The notes below the pieces were generated by a model. It saw only the letters and a program-made list of their open reading frames with translations, searched no databases and had not been told where the DNA came from. Shown in pieces: positions 7,571 through 19,000 of a DNA stretch of 61,980 bases. The position numbers and the translations under genes were made by a program. Origin of the DNA: Staphylococcus agnetis. Lineage in GTDB: Bacteria > Bacillota > Bacilli > Staphylococcales > Staphylococcaceae. Positions within the stretch are counted from its first letter, which is position 1. Each line of letters opens with the position of its first letter. Where the stretch lies: positions 1 to 61,980 of the forward strand of contig NZ_PPQF01000017.1 of NCBI RefSeq assembly GCF_002901865.1. Reading direction: 5' to 3'.

Positions 7571-8509
7571 TTAAATATTGCCTAATAGAGCGCTAATATA
7601 AATGCCTAATGCGTAAAGTAAGCCGAAAAATGTGTTGGTTTTTCCAGCTGCAATCATCGCTGGCATCATTGTCTCAGGTGTATCATTCTTTTTAAAACGG
7701 CGATACACCTTTATAGGCCATGGGAAACTTAATAAGATAAGTAAAAAGAAAATAGAACCGCCTGGAACGAAAAAGACAGTGTAGATAACCCATACATAGG
7801 CAAGTACATACATTGCCGCTAAAACAAGTAATGACAAACGTTTACCAAGAAGAATTGGTAATGTACGACGTCCACTGCGTTTATCTTTAACGCGGTCACG
7901 AATATTATTTGCCATATTAATTAAGCCGATGGTAATCACAATCGGAATACTCATCCAAACCACGGTACTATTAACATGTCCTGCCTGAATAAAAAAGGCA
8001 ATTAAAATGATGAACATTCCCATAAAAACACCAGAAAATACTTCACCAAACGGTGTCCAAGAAATTGGGAACGGGCCGCCTGTGTATAAATAGCCAATGG
8101 CCATACACAATAAGCCTATAGGGATGAGCCAAAATGACGTTTGTGCTGCGATAAATAACCCTAAAATCGTAGCAACTACATAAAATGCGATGGCCAAATT
8201 GAACACGGATTTAGGTGTCATCCCATGACGTACAATGGCACCACCAATTCCCACTGATTCATGATCATCAAGGCCTTTTTTGTAATCGTAGTACTCGTTA
8301 AACATATTCGTCGCTGCTTGAATTAAAAGGCAAGCGAGCAACATTGCGATAAACAACCCCATATTGATATGATCTTCACTACCAAGTTGGAAAATTTTTG
8401 CAATCGCTGTACCCACTAAAACTGGTACGATAGCAGCAGTTAACGTGTGAGGTCGCATTAATTGCCAATACTTATGAAAGGTTGAATGTTGCTGAAATTG
8501 ATTCACCAT
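7571..8509 (-). CDS. menA: 1,4-dihydroxy-2-naphthoate polyprenyltransferase MenA
   Basis: A 312-residue membrane prenyltransferase that attaches the isoprenoid tail to dihydroxynaphthoate, giving demethylmenaquinone. Seen: the first Asp-rich motif NMFNEYYDYKKGLDD (about residues 68-82), the second NMANNIRDRVKDKRSGR (about 197-213), and about eight hydrophobic helices (UbiA fold). I use ATG 8509 (MVNQFQ), 11 nt after a GAGG ribosome site; the TTG at 8518 is too close to it. Divergent from the rest of the men genes, as in S. aureus. Confidence 0.93.
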   Translation of the reverse strand: MVNQFQQHSTFHKYWQLMRPHTLTAAIVPVLVGTAIAKIFQLGSEDHINMGLFIAMLLACLLIQAATNMFNEYYDYKKGLDDHESVGIGGAIVRHGMTPKSVFNLAIAFYVVATILGLFIAAQTSFWLIPIGLLCMAIGYLYTGGPFPISWTPFGEVFSGVFMGMFIILIAFFIQAGHVNSTVVWMSIPIVITIGLINMANNIRDRVKDKRSGRRTLPILLGKRLSLLVLAAMYVLAYVWVIYTVFFVPGGSIFFLLILLSFPWPIKVYRRFKKNDTPETMMPAMIAAGKTNTFFGLLYALGIYISALLGNI

Positions 8510-8683
8510 ATAGATCAAAACCTCGATTATTTATATTATTAATACAAAAACAGTATAGAAAAGTTTAGAAATGAAATCAATAACAAACTCTATGATTTAA
8601 GCAATGTCTCTCACATTTACTATTAAAAAATGTTAAAATGAATGTTAATGGGATTATGATTATGAGAAAGAAGTGAGAGACAG

Positions 8684-10036
8684 ATGACTGTTGACGTTGG
8701 TGAGCAAGAAATCATTGACGCAATATCGAGCACATCTAAAACTTGGATCTCCATAGAGGTGCGTTTACCGCGTACATTGGATCCAGTGACATTATTTAGA
8801 AAAACTAATCAAGAAGCGGGTAACCGCTTTTATTTTCGGCTTAATGATAATGAAACAGCTTTTTTTGGATGTCGCATTGCGAAGGAATTTAAAAATAACC
8901 ATAAAAACAAACGATCTATATTTAAAGATTGGGATCGTTTTAAAGAAGATATTGCACTAATACATCCATCCACGACGAAACATCATTTGCGTATATATGG
9001 CGGATTTCAATTTTCTACACAACGTACGAGTGTGGAATGGCGACAATTTGACATGAATCATTTTATTTTACCTGAAATATTAATATCTTATATTGATGGT
9101 GACACGTATTTCACATATACAAAACGTAGATCAGATTTTTCATTTGAAGAATTTAAAGCGATTTATACGTGTTTGAGTCAATTTGATTCAACCGCTTACA
9201 CATCTGATGAAGCGGATTTGTACGTATGTACTCAACGGGATCTGGACATTGATGCGTGGGAACACTTGGTTGATCAAACGATTCAAAACTTAAAGTCTGA
9301 TGAAAAGGTTGTATTATCGCGACGTCGAGAAATTAAATTTAATACAACCATCGACATTGCTTCTGTATTAGAACGGGCTTTGAAAAATGAAAAGAATAGT
9401 TATTTATTTTTAATAGAGTCAGGCGATGATTGTTTTATTTCTCAAACGCCTGAACAACTGTTTAAAGTTCAAGATAATATGCTTTCAACTAAAGCTGTGG
9501 CAGGAACAATTAAAAGAACGCAACACGCAGAGCAAGATCAAGCACAAGTTAAAGCTTTCTTACAGGATACTAAAAATTTAGGTGAGCATCATATTGTTGT
9601 CGAAAGTATTCTGGAAGATATTAAGCCTTTTGTTGAAGACGTACACTATCATAAGACGCCAAGCATTCTTAAAAATGATCATTTATATCATTTGTACACT
9701 GAAATTGGTGGGCATTTGGTGACGCCTAATTATATTGAATTGATTGATGTTATGCATCCAACGCCTGCATTAGGGGGCTATCCAAAAGCGCAAGCGGTGC
9801 AATATATTGATACTCATGAATTCAATGCAAGAGGGTTGTATGGGGCACCAGTAGGCATGATAGATATGTATGATGATAGTGAATTTATCGTTGCTATACG
9901 CTCAATGTTAATTAATAACGATACGGCACTTCTTTTTGCAGGTGCGGGTATCGTGAAAGATTCAAATGCGAAAGCAGAAGTAGCAGAAACTGCTTTAAAA
10001 TTCAGTCCTATGATGGACGCTTTAGGAGTGAGCTAA
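8684..10036 (+). CDS. menF: Isochorismate synthase MenF
   Basis: A 450-residue chorismate-binding enzyme converting chorismate to isochorismate, the first menaquinone-specific step. The C-terminal catalytic domain (about residues 185-445) shows [22 protein letters not shown], the [11 protein letters not shown] block, [11 protein letters not shown] and [12 protein letters not shown]. The N-terminal 170 residues are the usual less conserved part. The ATG follows AAGTGAGAG. It is the first gene of a tight menFDHB operon. Confidence 0.93.
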   Translation: MTVDVGEQEIIDAISSTSKTWISIEVRLPRTLDPVTLFRKTNQEAGNRFYFRLNDNETAFFGCRIAKEFKNNHKNKRSIFKDWDRFKEDIALIHPSTTKHHLRIYGGFQFSTQRTSVEWRQFDMNHFILPEILISYIDGDTYFTYTKRRSDFSFEEFKAIYTCLSQFDSTAYTSDEADLYVCTQRDLDIDAWEHLVDQTIQNLKSDEKVVLSRRREIKFNTTIDIASVLERALKNEKNSYLFLIESGDDCFISQTPEQLFKVQDNMLSTKAVAGTIKRTQHAEQDQAQVKAFLQDTKNLGEHHIVVESILEDIKPFVEDVHYHKTPSILKNDHLYHLYTEIGGHLVTPNYIELIDVMHPTPALGGYPKAQAVQYIDTHEFNARGLYGAPVGMIDMYDDSEFIVAIRSMLINNDTALLFAGAGIVKDSNAKAEVAETALKFSPMMDALGVS

Positions 10037-10037
10037 G

Positions 10038-11711
10038 TTGACGCATGCACAACAACATTTAACTGAACAAGTGTTTCATTTTATATCAGAACTTTACGCC
10101 TATGGTGTGAGAGAAGTGGTCATTAGTCCAGGCTCACGTTCTACACCGCTTGCGATTGCTTGTGAATGTCATCCAGAAATTAAAACATGGGTGCATCCAG
10201 ATGAACGCAGTGCCGCTTTCTTTGCGTTAGGTTTAATTAAAGGAAGCAATCGTCCAGTCGCGATAGTGTGTACATCAGGTACAGCTGCCGCAAACTATGT
10301 GCCAGCTGTAGCAGAAAGTCATATTAGTCGATTACCACTTGTCGTATTAACAAGTGATCGCCCACATGAATTGCGAGATGTAGGTGCGCCTCAAGCAATC
10401 AATCAAGTGAATATGTTTGAGAATTATGTGCGTTTTCAATTTGATATGCCTCTTGCAGATGGCTCGCAACTAACATTAGAAGCGAACCGTTATCAACTGC
10501 AAAAAGCAAGTCAATATTTTGTGGGGCCACATCAAGGACCAGTACATTTTAATTTACCGTTTCGTGAACCGTTAACACCGGATTGGTCGCGAACTGATTT
10601 ATTAACGGCATATACGTATACATTACCGAAGTATCAAAAAACGATAGACCCTTCACCAATTGCCAATACGCTTAAACAAGTGAAAGGGCTGATTGTAGTA
10701 GGGGATATGCAACATCAAGATGTATCACAATTATTAACGTTTGCCACAGAGTATGATTTACCAATATTAGCGGATCCTTTAAATCCGATTCGCCGTACAC
10801 AGCATCCTAATGTCATTGCAACGTATGATTTATTATTGCGTGCTGGACTCGAAATGGATGCCGATTTCGTCATTAGAGTCGGTAAACCAGTGGTTTCTAA
10901 AAAATTAAATCAGTGGCTAAAACAAACGCCTGCAACGCAAATTTTAATTCAAAATAGTAAAGATATAGATGCATTTCCTAAAATGCCTGACTATTTTTAC
11001 GAAATGTCCGCCAATGATTTCTTTAGATCACTCGACATTTTAGATAGTACATATCGTAAAGTTTGGTTGAGGCATTGGCAAAAAATGGAGTTACAAGCGA
11101 GAGAAACCATCACATATCATCAAAAACAAGCGCATGATGAAGCTGGATTTATCTCAAAGTTACTTGATAAATTAGATGCTACAGATCACTTATTTGTAAG
11201 TAATAGTATGCCTATTCGAGATATAGACAATTTATATTATGGGCGTGACTTTAGTATTTATGCCAATCGAGGCGCTAATGGTATAGATGGTGTTGTGTCT
11301 ACCGCGTTAGGTATGGCTGTACACAAGAAGGTAACATTGTTGATTGGCGACATCGCATTTTACCATGATATGAACGGTCTATTGATGTCTAAGTTAAATG
11401 ATATTCATATGAATATTATTTTAGTGAATAATGATGGTGGTGGTATCTTTTCATATTTACCTCAAAAATCATCTGCAGCACCACATTTTGAACGGTTGTT
11501 TGGTACACCGACAGGTCTTGATTTTGAACATGTGGCAAACTTATATCAATTCGGTTATAAACGCTTCACAGATATTCAAACCTTTGACTATGCGCCACTA
11601 AATACGATGTCCGCAACGCTTTATGAGATTGTAACGGACCGTGACAGTAATTATGAGGCCCATCAAGCACTTTATGAACAGTTACGTGAGGTCGTCGATG
11701 TTACACTATAA
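10038..11711 (+). CDS. menD: SEPHCHC synthase MenD
   Basis: A 557-residue thiamine-diphosphate enzyme joining isochorismate and 2-oxoglutarate. Seen: [12 protein letters not shown] with [13 protein letters not shown] at the N-terminal pyrimidine-binding domain, and [12 protein letters not shown] plus [13 protein letters not shown], the cofactor/Mg binding region near residues 435-480. The TTG start at 10038 lies 1 nt after the menF stop, and its ribosome site AGGAGTGAGC is inside the end of menF, which implies coupled translation. Confidence 0.93.
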   Translation: MTHAQQHLTEQVFHFISELYAYGVREVVISPGSRSTPLAIACECHPEIKTWVHPDERSAAFFALGLIKGSNRPVAIVCTSGTAAANYVPAVAESHISRLPLVVLTSDRPHELRDVGAPQAINQVNMFENYVRFQFDMPLADGSQLTLEANRYQLQKASQYFVGPHQGPVHFNLPFREPLTPDWSRTDLLTAYTYTLPKYQKTIDPSPIANTLKQVKGLIVVGDMQHQDVSQLLTFATEYDLPILADPLNPIRRTQHPNVIATYDLLLRAGLEMDADFVIRVGKPVVSKKLNQWLKQTPATQILIQNSKDIDAFPKMPDYFYEMSANDFFRSLDILDSTYRKVWLRHWQKMELQARETITYHQKQAHDEAGFISKLLDKLDATDHLFVSNSMPIRDIDNLYYGRDFSIYANRGANGIDGVVSTALGMAVHKKVTLLIGDIAFYHDMNGLLMSKLNDIHMNIILVNNDGGGIFSYLPQKSSAAPHFERLFGTPTGLDFEHVANLYQFGYKRFTDIQTFDYAPLNTMSATLYEIVTDRDSNYEAHQALYEQLREVVDVTL

Positions 11712-12540
11712 AATTCATGATGCAAAGCAACCTTCAGATATCGTGCTCATATTATTACATGGTTTTATCAGTGATAGCAGTACATTTGATCACCATATCA
11801 AGCAGCTCTCAGAAACAATGAAAATGGTAACGATTGATTTACCTGGACATGGTCAAGACGATTCGAGCATGGATCAATCTTGGGATTTTGAGTGGATGGG
11901 CCATCAACTTCATAACGTTGTACAACGCTTCGCCGATAAACATGTGATATTACATGGGTATTCAATGGGCGCGCGGGTCGCACTTTATTATGCAATTCAT
12001 CATGAGACGAGGCTTTCTGGATTGATTTTAGAAAGTGGTTCTCCAGGCATTCAAGATGAGGTGATGCGGACAGAACGAATACAAGTCGATCTAGCACGCG
12101 CGCGTGTACTTGAACTTGCACCATTAGAAACGTTCGTCAACGACTGGGAACGGTTGCCATTGTTTCAATCACAACGATTTTTATCAGATGTTGAACAACA
12201 ACGCATAAGGAATATGAGATTACGTCAATCTCCATCTCGATTAGCGAAAGCTTTGCGGGATTATGGCACTGGAGTGATGCCGAATTTATGGAATGATTTA
12301 GCAAATCTCCAATTGCCAGTTCAACTCATTGTTGGAGAATGGGATGAAAAATTTGTAGAGATTGCCCATAATATGAAAGACGACCTTCCACATGCCAAAC
12401 TTGAAGTTGTACCTCAAGTAGGGCATACAGTTCATGTGGAAGATGTTGCAAAATTTGATACAATAACATTAGCTTTTATAAAAGGTTTAATTGAGGAGGC
12501 CAACTATGGAAAGACAATGGGAGACACTAAAGGAATATAA
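11698..12540 (+). CDS. menH: SHCHC synthase MenH (alpha/beta hydrolase)
   Basis: A 280-residue alpha/beta-hydrolase that eliminates pyruvate from SEPHCHC. The oxyanion region LLHGFISDS, the nucleophile elbow HGYSMGAR (about residues 86-93), an acidic residue in VGEWDEKF and the late histidine in QVGHTVHVE give the Ser-Asp-His triad. ATG 11698 overlaps menD by 14 nt and has GTGAGGTCGTCG before it; the longer frame upstream lies inside menD. It overlaps menB by 35 nt. Confidence 0.9.
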   Translation: MLHYKIHDAKQPSDIVLILLHGFISDSSTFDHHIKQLSETMKMVTIDLPGHGQDDSSMDQSWDFEWMGHQLHNVVQRFADKHVILHGYSMGARVALYYAIHHETRLSGLILESGSPGIQDEVMRTERIQVDLARARVLELAPLETFVNDWERLPLFQSQRFLSDVEQQRIRNMRLRQSPSRLAKALRDYGTGVMPNLWNDLANLQLPVQLIVGEWDEKFVEIAHNMKDDLPHAKLEVVPQVGHTVHVEDVAKFDTITLAFIKGLIEEANYGKTMGDTKGI

Positions 12541-13324
12541 AGAAATTAAATATGAATATTTTGAAGGTATCGCTAAAGTGACGATCAATCGTCCAGAGGT
12601 TCATAATGCTTTTACTCCAAATACTGTACATGAAATGATAGACGCATTTACACGTGCTCGTGACGATGAACGCGTGGGTGTCATTATCTTAACAGGTGAA
12701 GGTGACAAAGCATTTTGTTCTGGCGGCGATCAAAAAGTTCGTGGCCATGGTGGTTATGTAGGTGATGACCAAATTCCACGATTAAACGTACTGGACTTAC
12801 AACGTTTAATTCGTGTAATTCCAAAACCTGTCATTGCGATGGTTAAAGGATATGCCATCGGTGGTGGAAATGTATTACAAGTTGTATGTGACTTAACTAT
12901 TGCTGCTGACAACGCTAAGTTTGGTCAAACTGGTCCTAAAGTAGGATCATTTGATGCTGGCTATGGGTCTGGATATTTGGCTCGTATTGTTGGACATAAA
13001 AAAGCGCGTGAAATTTGGTATTTATGTCGCCAGTACGATGCGCAACAAGCTTTAGATATGGGTATGGCAAACACAGTTGTACCATTAGATAAAATTGAAG
13101 ACGAAACAGTACAATGGTGTAAAGAAATTTTACAACATTCACCAACAGCATTACGTTTCTTAAAGGCTGCAATGAACGCGGACACTGACGGATTAGCTGG
13201 TTTACAACAATTTGCTGGTGATGCGACATTACTTTACTATACAACGGATGAGGCTAAAGAAGGTCGAGATGCGTTTAAAGAAAAACGTTCACCTGACTTT
13301 GATCAATTCCCAAAATTTCCATAA
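12506..13324 (+). CDS. menB: 1,4-dihydroxy-2-naphthoyl-CoA synthase MenB
   Basis: A 272-residue crotonase-fold ring-closing enzyme acting on o-succinylbenzoyl-CoA. Seen: [26 protein letters not shown] (oxyanion region and the flexible loop), [11 protein letters not shown] and [13 protein letters not shown], and a C-terminal [10 protein letters not shown] typical of MenB. ATG 12506 (MERQWETL) is preceded by GAGGAGG, 6 nt away. Last gene of menFDHB; menC and menE are not in this window. Confidence 0.94.
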   Translation: MERQWETLKEYKEIKYEYFEGIAKVTINRPEVHNAFTPNTVHEMIDAFTRARDDERVGVIILTGEGDKAFCSGGDQKVRGHGGYVGDDQIPRLNVLDLQRLIRVIPKPVIAMVKGYAIGGGNVLQVVCDLTIAADNAKFGQTGPKVGSFDAGYGSGYLARIVGHKKAREIWYLCRQYDAQQALDMGMANTVVPLDKIEDETVQWCKEILQHSPTALRFLKAAMNADTDGLAGLQQFAGDATLLYYTTDEAKEGRDAFKEKRSPDFDQFPKFP

Positions 13325-13373
13325 GTTAACGTAATTTGATTGAAAAAATATAATGTAATAATACATGTATTGT

Positions 13374-13409
13374 AAAACCCTCAAACTCGAATGTGTTTGA
13401 GGGTTTTTT
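13374..13409. terminator. Terminator between menB and the aminotransferase
   Basis: Stem ACCCTCAAAC/GTTTGAGGGT with TTTTTT on the plus strand and AAAA before it, between convergent genes. Confidence 0.85.
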
Positions 13410-13413
13410 GATG

Positions 13414-14580
13414 TTAATTTTGAGGATAATAGGTTTCTAAGTAGTGTTTCAGACGACGCATACCTTCTTTTAATGCATCCATATGATAGGCGTAAGAAAT
13501 ACGAATGTACCCTTTACCGTAGTCTGTAAAAGAGGATCCGGGCACCATGGCAACGCCTGCTTTTTCCAAAATATCGACACAGAAGTCATAATCGTTATCA
13601 GTGAAACGTGTGATTTTTGGGAAAATGTAAAATGCGCCTTGAGGTATGGTTTCTAATTCAAATCCCATATCGTTTAAAGCGCCTATTAAAAAATCACGGC
13701 GTTCGATGTAAGCGGCATTCATATGCTGTGGGGCATGTATACCTTCTGTCAGTGCTGCAATTGTTGCTACTTGTGATGGCACATTGGCACAAATACAGTT
13801 ATACGCATGCATGAATGTTAATTGATTAATAATGTGTGTTGGTCCTGCTAAAAATCCCATACGTATCCCTGTTGCTGCATGTGATTTACTGAGCCCATTT
13901 ATAAGTAACAATTGATTTTTAATGACATCAAATTGCGCAAATGATGTGTGATGTGTATTGAATGTATTTTCAGCATAAATTTCATCACTAATGACAAAAA
14001 CATGATGTTTTTTTAGACAATCTGCTAATGCTTTAACTTCATCATAGGTTAATGTCATTCCAGTTGGATTTGAAGGGTAGTTTAATAGTACGACTTTTGT
14101 TTGAGGTGTTATATGTGCCTCTATCAATTCGGGTGTGACTTTAAATTGCGTTTTACGTGTATCCATAAACACCGGTTGACCACCTAATGTTTGAATTAGT
14201 GGAATGTAACCAGCGTAAACAGGGCCAGGTAAAAGGACTTCATCGCCCGGATTTAAAATGCATCTTAAGCTTGTATCTAATGCTTCAGATGCACCGTTTG
14301 TCATTATAATAGATTCAGCATCGTAAGTAACATGAAATTGTTTTTTTAAATAATCTGATACGGCTTGACGTGTTTCAAGTAACCCTTTGTTGTGAGAGTA
14401 TGTCGTTAAATTATTGGTTATAGCATCTACATAGGCTTTTTTAACTGGAGAGGGCATTTCAAAGTCTGGTTGACCGACTGTTAAATTTATCACATCTTTT
14501 AATTGATGTATGCGATTCGAAAATTGTCGAATGCTAGGAGCTTTTAAATATTGAGATTGGTTATTGAGTTCAAGTTTCAT
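13414..14580 (-). CDS. PLP-dependent class I/II aminotransferase
   Basis: A 388-residue fold-type I aminotransferase. Seen: NLTVGQPDFEMP near residue 34, NYPSNPTGMT (about 163-172), SDEIYAE and the PLP lysine in INGLSKSHAATGIRMGF (about 230). The annotation patA (N-acetyl-diaminopimelate or aromatic aminotransferase) is often given to the S. aureus neighbour; the substrate cannot be settled from sequence. ATG 14580 (MKLELNNQ) follows AGGATGTGATGTT; the longer frame upstream crosses a terminator. In S. aureus sspABC lies between menB and this gene; here nothing does. Confidence 0.85.
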   Translation of the reverse strand: MKLELNNQSQYLKAPSIRQFSNRIHQLKDVINLTVGQPDFEMPSPVKKAYVDAITNNLTTYSHNKGLLETRQAVSDYLKKQFHVTYDAESIIMTNGASEALDTSLRCILNPGDEVLLPGPVYAGYIPLIQTLGGQPVFMDTRKTQFKVTPELIEAHITPQTKVVLLNYPSNPTGMTLTYDEVKALADCLKKHHVFVISDEIYAENTFNTHHTSFAQFDVIKNQLLLINGLSKSHAATGIRMGFLAGPTHIINQLTFMHAYNCICANVPSQVATIAALTEGIHAPQHMNAAYIERRDFLIGALNDMGFELETIPQGAFYIFPKITRFTDNDYDFCVDILEKAGVAMVPGSSFTDYGKGYIRISYAYHMDALKEGMRRLKHYLETYYPQN

Positions 14581-14593
14581 AACATCACATCCT

Positions 14594-14645
14594 AAAAAAA
14601 GAGAAGTTACACCAAAGCATACCATACTTTAGGTGACTTCTCTTT
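14594..14645 (-). terminator. Terminator of the acyltransferase gene
   Basis: On the minus strand TTAAAGAGAAGTCACC pairs with GGTGTAACTTCTCTTT with one bulge, followed by TTTTTTT. It stops transcription 7 nt after the acyltransferase stop. Confidence 0.75.
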
Positions 14646-14651
14646 AATTCT

Positions 14652-15659
14652 TTAAGAATAAGGTTTAAATTGTGAAGGTTTTTCCAAATGTACAAACGGA
14701 TTGGTCCATTTGGCTACAAAATCGGTTGACCATAACCAAACGATAAATAGGGAAAGGGTAAAGTTGTAAATAACTCCGGCTAATGGATGATCAATAAACG
14801 GAAATAAATTATGGCCTCGAATAATACCTATAAATAAGCCATGTAATAAATAAACGTACATTGTTCTAGAGCCGATATATGTCCACCTTTGTCGTTTTTC
14901 AGGGATTAAGTTTAAGAATGCCAACATGGTAGAGAAAATAATGACATATAATGTAAGGCGTTTAATTGGACTTAATAAGACGTTCCATCCGCTAGTTTTT
15001 GTATAAGGTGAACTACCTAGCAACCAAGATGAGTCAATCGGATGAATATAGTAAATGATGAAAAACGTTAAAAGCGTTAAAAAAGATAGCGGCGCCAATT
15101 TTTTCCATCGAATCAGTTTACTAAAATGATCTCCAAGAATATAGCCTATATAAAATATAGGGAAAAATACTAAAGTGCGAGACCAACTTAAATAACCGTC
15201 TATGTTAGTTGAAAAACCCGCTAATATAGCGATTAAAATAGCAATGGGTAATACATATATCCATTTGTAGTTTCTGACGATAACGATAATGACATTAAAA
15301 AAGAATAGCGTTAATAAAAACCATAATGCGAATACAGGGTCAAAAGGATCCAAATCAATGGAACTATTTTTTCCAGAAATAAAATAGTAAATTGAGAAAA
15401 AGGCAAAGAAAATAAGGTAAGGACCTAATAATTTTTTACCCACTTTTTCAATATAGCCTGCGCGGCCAACATTTTTTGAAAAATAGCCAGAAATAAATAG
15501 GAATGCTGGCATATGAAAACTGTATATCGTTAAATACAATGCATTAATAGCTGAATGTGCATCTGTATAAGGTTGTATTAAATGTCCGAAAACAACCAAA
15601 AAAATAAGTAGTGCACGTGCATTATCAAAGAATGCATCACGTTTAATCGCATGTGCCAT
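14652..15659 (-). CDS. Acyltransferase-3 family membrane protein
   Basis: A 335-residue polytopic protein (about ten helices) of the acyltransferase 3/fucose-4-O-acetylase type. Seen near the N-terminus: RDAFFDNARALLIFLVVFGH with the conserved late His, then YSFHMPAFLFISGYF with the second conserved His, and YVYLLHG close to the C-terminus. Members O-acylate envelope sugars using cytoplasmic acyl donors; target unknown here. ATG 15659 (MAHAIKRD) has AAAGGAG 9 nt before it. A minus-strand TATAAT at 15745-15750 and GGGTAT at 15748-15753 could drive it. Confidence 0.85.
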   Translation of the reverse strand: MAHAIKRDAFFDNARALLIFLVVFGHLIQPYTDAHSAINALYLTIYSFHMPAFLFISGYFSKNVGRAGYIEKVGKKLLGPYLIFFAFFSIYYFISGKNSSIDLDPFDPVFALWFLLTLFFFNVIIVIVRNYKWIYVLPIAILIAILAGFSTNIDGYLSWSRTLVFFPIFYIGYILGDHFSKLIRWKKLAPLSFLTLLTFFIIYYIHPIDSSWLLGSSPYTKTSGWNVLLSPIKRLTLYVIIFSTMLAFLNLIPEKRQRWTYIGSRTMYVYLLHGLFIGIIRGHNLFPFIDHPLAGVIYNFTLSLFIVWLWSTDFVAKWTNPFVHLEKPSQFKPYS

Positions 15660-15744
15660 TGAGTTATACTCCTTTAACAATCGTTAATATAAATGTATTA
15701 CAATCTTAGGGATGAATGCAATTGAAAGGGAAAGATAACGCTAT

Positions 15745-15773
15745 ATTATACCCACTTTATTAATAAGAAAATA
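15745..15773 (-). promoter_or_regulatory. Possible SigB-type promoter for the acyltransferase
   Basis: On the minus strand GTATTT (15768-15773), 14 nt, then GGGTAT (15748-15753), which overlaps a TATAAT. The second element is perfect and the first matches GTTTAA at only about half of its bases, so a SigA promoter using TATAAT is equally possible. Confidence 0.4.
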
Positions 15774-15974
15774 CAAATATAAATCACTTTTAGTAATCAG
15801 ATAAAAGTATTTTTAAACTTTAATGCCATTACTATCATTTTAATAGTCTTGATTGAGGTTACTGATGACTTCAGTCACTATTATCAACATTTTGAAATAG
15901 GGGCAATATCAGTGCTATTCGAAATCTGTGATAGTAAAGATGACATTCCGTTTAATCTATGAGGAAGGCATTAT
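15774..15974. other. Gene-free stretch with nested palindromes
   Basis: The 365 bases between the acyltransferase start and atl hold the promoter above, the atl terminator, and in between a palindromic patch: TGACTTCAGTCA (15866-15877) flanked by TAATAGT (15841-15847) and ACTATTA (15876-15882). The same 12-mer recurs at 61892-61903. No coding signal is visible. Confidence 0.4.
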
Positions 15975-16009
15975 AAAAAGGGCCAGAACAATATATGTCC
16001 TGACCCTTA
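15975..16009 (-). terminator. Terminator of atl
   Basis: Minus-strand stem AAGGGTCAGGAC with GTTCTGGCCCTT and a TTTTTAT tail, 16 nt after the atl stop. Confidence 0.85.
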
Positions 16010-16024
16010 AGAATTGATAGGCTG

Positions 16025-19000
16025 TTATTTTTTATAACGGTCTACATCGAAATATTTACCAGCAGCACCAACTGCATCGTAGAATTGTTTCATACGCGCA
16101 GCATTATGATGTGCCCAATTAATATCTGTAGCATATTGGTGCGTACCTGGATTTTCAGGATTCCATCTCATGCGGTAAAGCGTATTTTGACCAATACCGA
16201 TATAACGGTTTTTGATGAAGCTTGCACCGCCGACTATTGCTTTACTTACAGTATTCCAACCGTAAGCTTCCGCAGTTTTAAAGCCACCGCGAATCGCATC
16301 TGTATCTACAGCACCGATACCAAACATATTGTAAAACTTACGTGTAGAATTTGTTACTACTTTATTGTTTGCATCAACATAGCCACCGTTAGCAAGGGTA
16401 GATGTACCATTACCCGTTTCAAGTAAAGCATGAGAGATGAGGTAAATTTCATTGATGTTATTTGCTTGAGCAGCTTGTTTGAATGCTTGACCTTGTCCAG
16501 CTAAGATGCCTTTACCTACTAACAGTTTGTTAAGTTGTGCAGCATCTAAACCTTGGTATTTATCCAATTTAAGGAATTGATATTTTTGAGTTGGGTCTTT
16601 TTCAATTGTAGATGGATTCATTGCGTTTGCTACTTCTGCGCGCGTTGCATCCACCCATTGACCAGGCACTCTTTGGATTTGTGGTTTATATGAAAGGTTA
16701 GACTGAATATCAACTGCTTGATTAAATGTATATGGTGAATTGATGTAACGTGTTAATTGTGAACGTAAGTCAGCTGATTTGATCCACGCACGTGTACCAT
16801 CATTAAATTGACCATAATACCAAGTCACACCATTAACGAGTGCTGAACGTTGAACATTGAATAGACTTTCATAATAGCTTGATAAATATCCTTTAGCTTT
16901 AGCATCGCCAACATTTGTGAAGTATTGCCCGTTACGATTATATACGACATAGTCGACTGGCTTCGTTAACGTCTTAATTTGTGTTGGCGTAGGTTTTGGT
17001 TGTGCAACTGCTTTTGCAGTTAATTCGTTTTTATTGATCCAACCCATTTTTTGATTAATGTTACCAAATAGATACGTGTCTTTACCAACAAGTACAGATT
17101 TAGTTGCATTAAATGTACGATTTGTTAATGCTTTAAGTGTATCAATGCGTTGCTTTGCAGTACCCCAAGGCATTGCATATAAACCTGTAGCATTCGTGTT
17201 CACAACATATTGACCAGCAGCAGGTACTTCTTTACCTAATTGACGTGACAACACATCTTCTGTTTTGAACCAACCTAACGGTGTATTATTCGCATTTTGT
17301 AATAGCACGAAATTTTGATTGTTCGCTGAAGCTGTTTTAGTGATTTTGTATGTGCGATCAGCGTGACTTGAAGCGTCTTTACCAGTTTGGTCATAAATCG
17401 TAGCTCTAACACCTGAGTTAGTTGGTTTTAATTGACCAATCTGAGATACAGCTTGTACGATTTGTTGCGTAGCTTTAAATGCTTGTGCACCTGTACCTTT
17501 TACAGCGCCAGCCACTTGTACACTTGTACCCCAAGGTACACTATAGAGTGTTGTACCAGCTGGAATTGTAAAGTTTTTACTGATTTTAACAGCAGGTTGA
17601 CTTGTACGGTAATCGACGTCTGATTGTTTCACCCAACCAATGTTAGTGCCATTATTGTAATCCGAAACAAGGTAGAACTGTTCACCATTTAGTGAAGCTT
17701 TTTTAGTTACATTCAATGTTTGGTTTGTTGCGGAAGTTTTCTTACCTGATGCATCATATACTGAAGCATACAGTCCATTATTTTTTGCGTTGATGCGGCC
17801 AACACCAGTGTCAGCAGTTACTTTTAATTGATTTGTGTTAGATGGTAACGAAAGTACGCTTTGGTTTACCCAACCCGAAACGTTATTTGCTGTACCATAA
17901 ATATAAATTGCATTGGCAATTTGTTTTTGTTGTGTAGCTTTAAAGGCTTGCGCGCCTGTACCTTTTACAGCACCAGCCACTTGTGCACTTGTACCCCAAG
18001 GCACACTATAGAGTGTTGTACCAGTAGGAATCGTAAAGTTTTTACTGATTTTAACAGCAGGTTGACTTGTACGGTAATCAACGTCCGTTTGCTTCACCCA
18101 ACCTAAATGAGTACCTGTATTATAGTCAGAAACAAGGTAAAAATTATTACCGTTTAATGAAGCTTTTTTAGTTACATTCAATGTTTGATTTGTTGCGGAA
18201 GTTTTCTTTCCAGCATTATCATATACCGTTGTGTATAAACCACTATTAGATGTGTTAATACGGCCGACACCAGTATCATTAGTTACCGATAATGGTGAAG
18301 ACGGTTTAGTGTCCGGCGTTGACGGAGTAGAAGGTGTAGAACCACCTGGTGTGTATGCTGGAGAAGCTAATCCCATTTTAATCATATATTTTTCATTGAT
18401 TAAATCATACAACTCATTATATGAATAGCCTCGTGAAGCTAAATAGCCATGTGGGTCTGTATGGTCCGTTCCACCTAAGAATCTTGATACTGCATCATGT
18501 GTCCATACAGTTCCTTGACCATCATATTCAGCACTATCTGGACGTAAATTATAATATTGAAGGTTTGTAGCTGCGTAATCAGCAAAGTTATTCATTTGAC
18601 GCGCAAATTTGTCATATCCATATACGTGAACAAGTTCAATATTGATAAAACGTTCATTCGCATTAGGACCTGCTCCCCAAGAAAGGTAATCAGTAGGTTG
18701 TGTTTCAATGATACGTTGATCATTGATGAAACCGTGTACGAAAGCACTTTGGTAGTTACGTTTCATATAACTGATTTCACCCTCAATTGTAGAATTAGGG
18801 TTCGCTGTGTCATGTACAACAATACCTTCAGGTTTACCTACACCATTGCGATAGCCATATTTAGGGAAATAACTTGAAAAATCTTCTTCATATTTTGGAA
18901 CAGTATAATTTTGTTTACGAATATAATCATTTATTTTTGACGCTACTTTAGGTTTATACGCAGCTGCCGCATTAGCACGCAACGCTGTAGTACCCGATGT

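Noticed and set aside
17450-18290. Direct repeats considered as a mobile or CRISPR-like element
   Set aside because: They are in frame inside atl and encode GW cell-wall-binding repeats.
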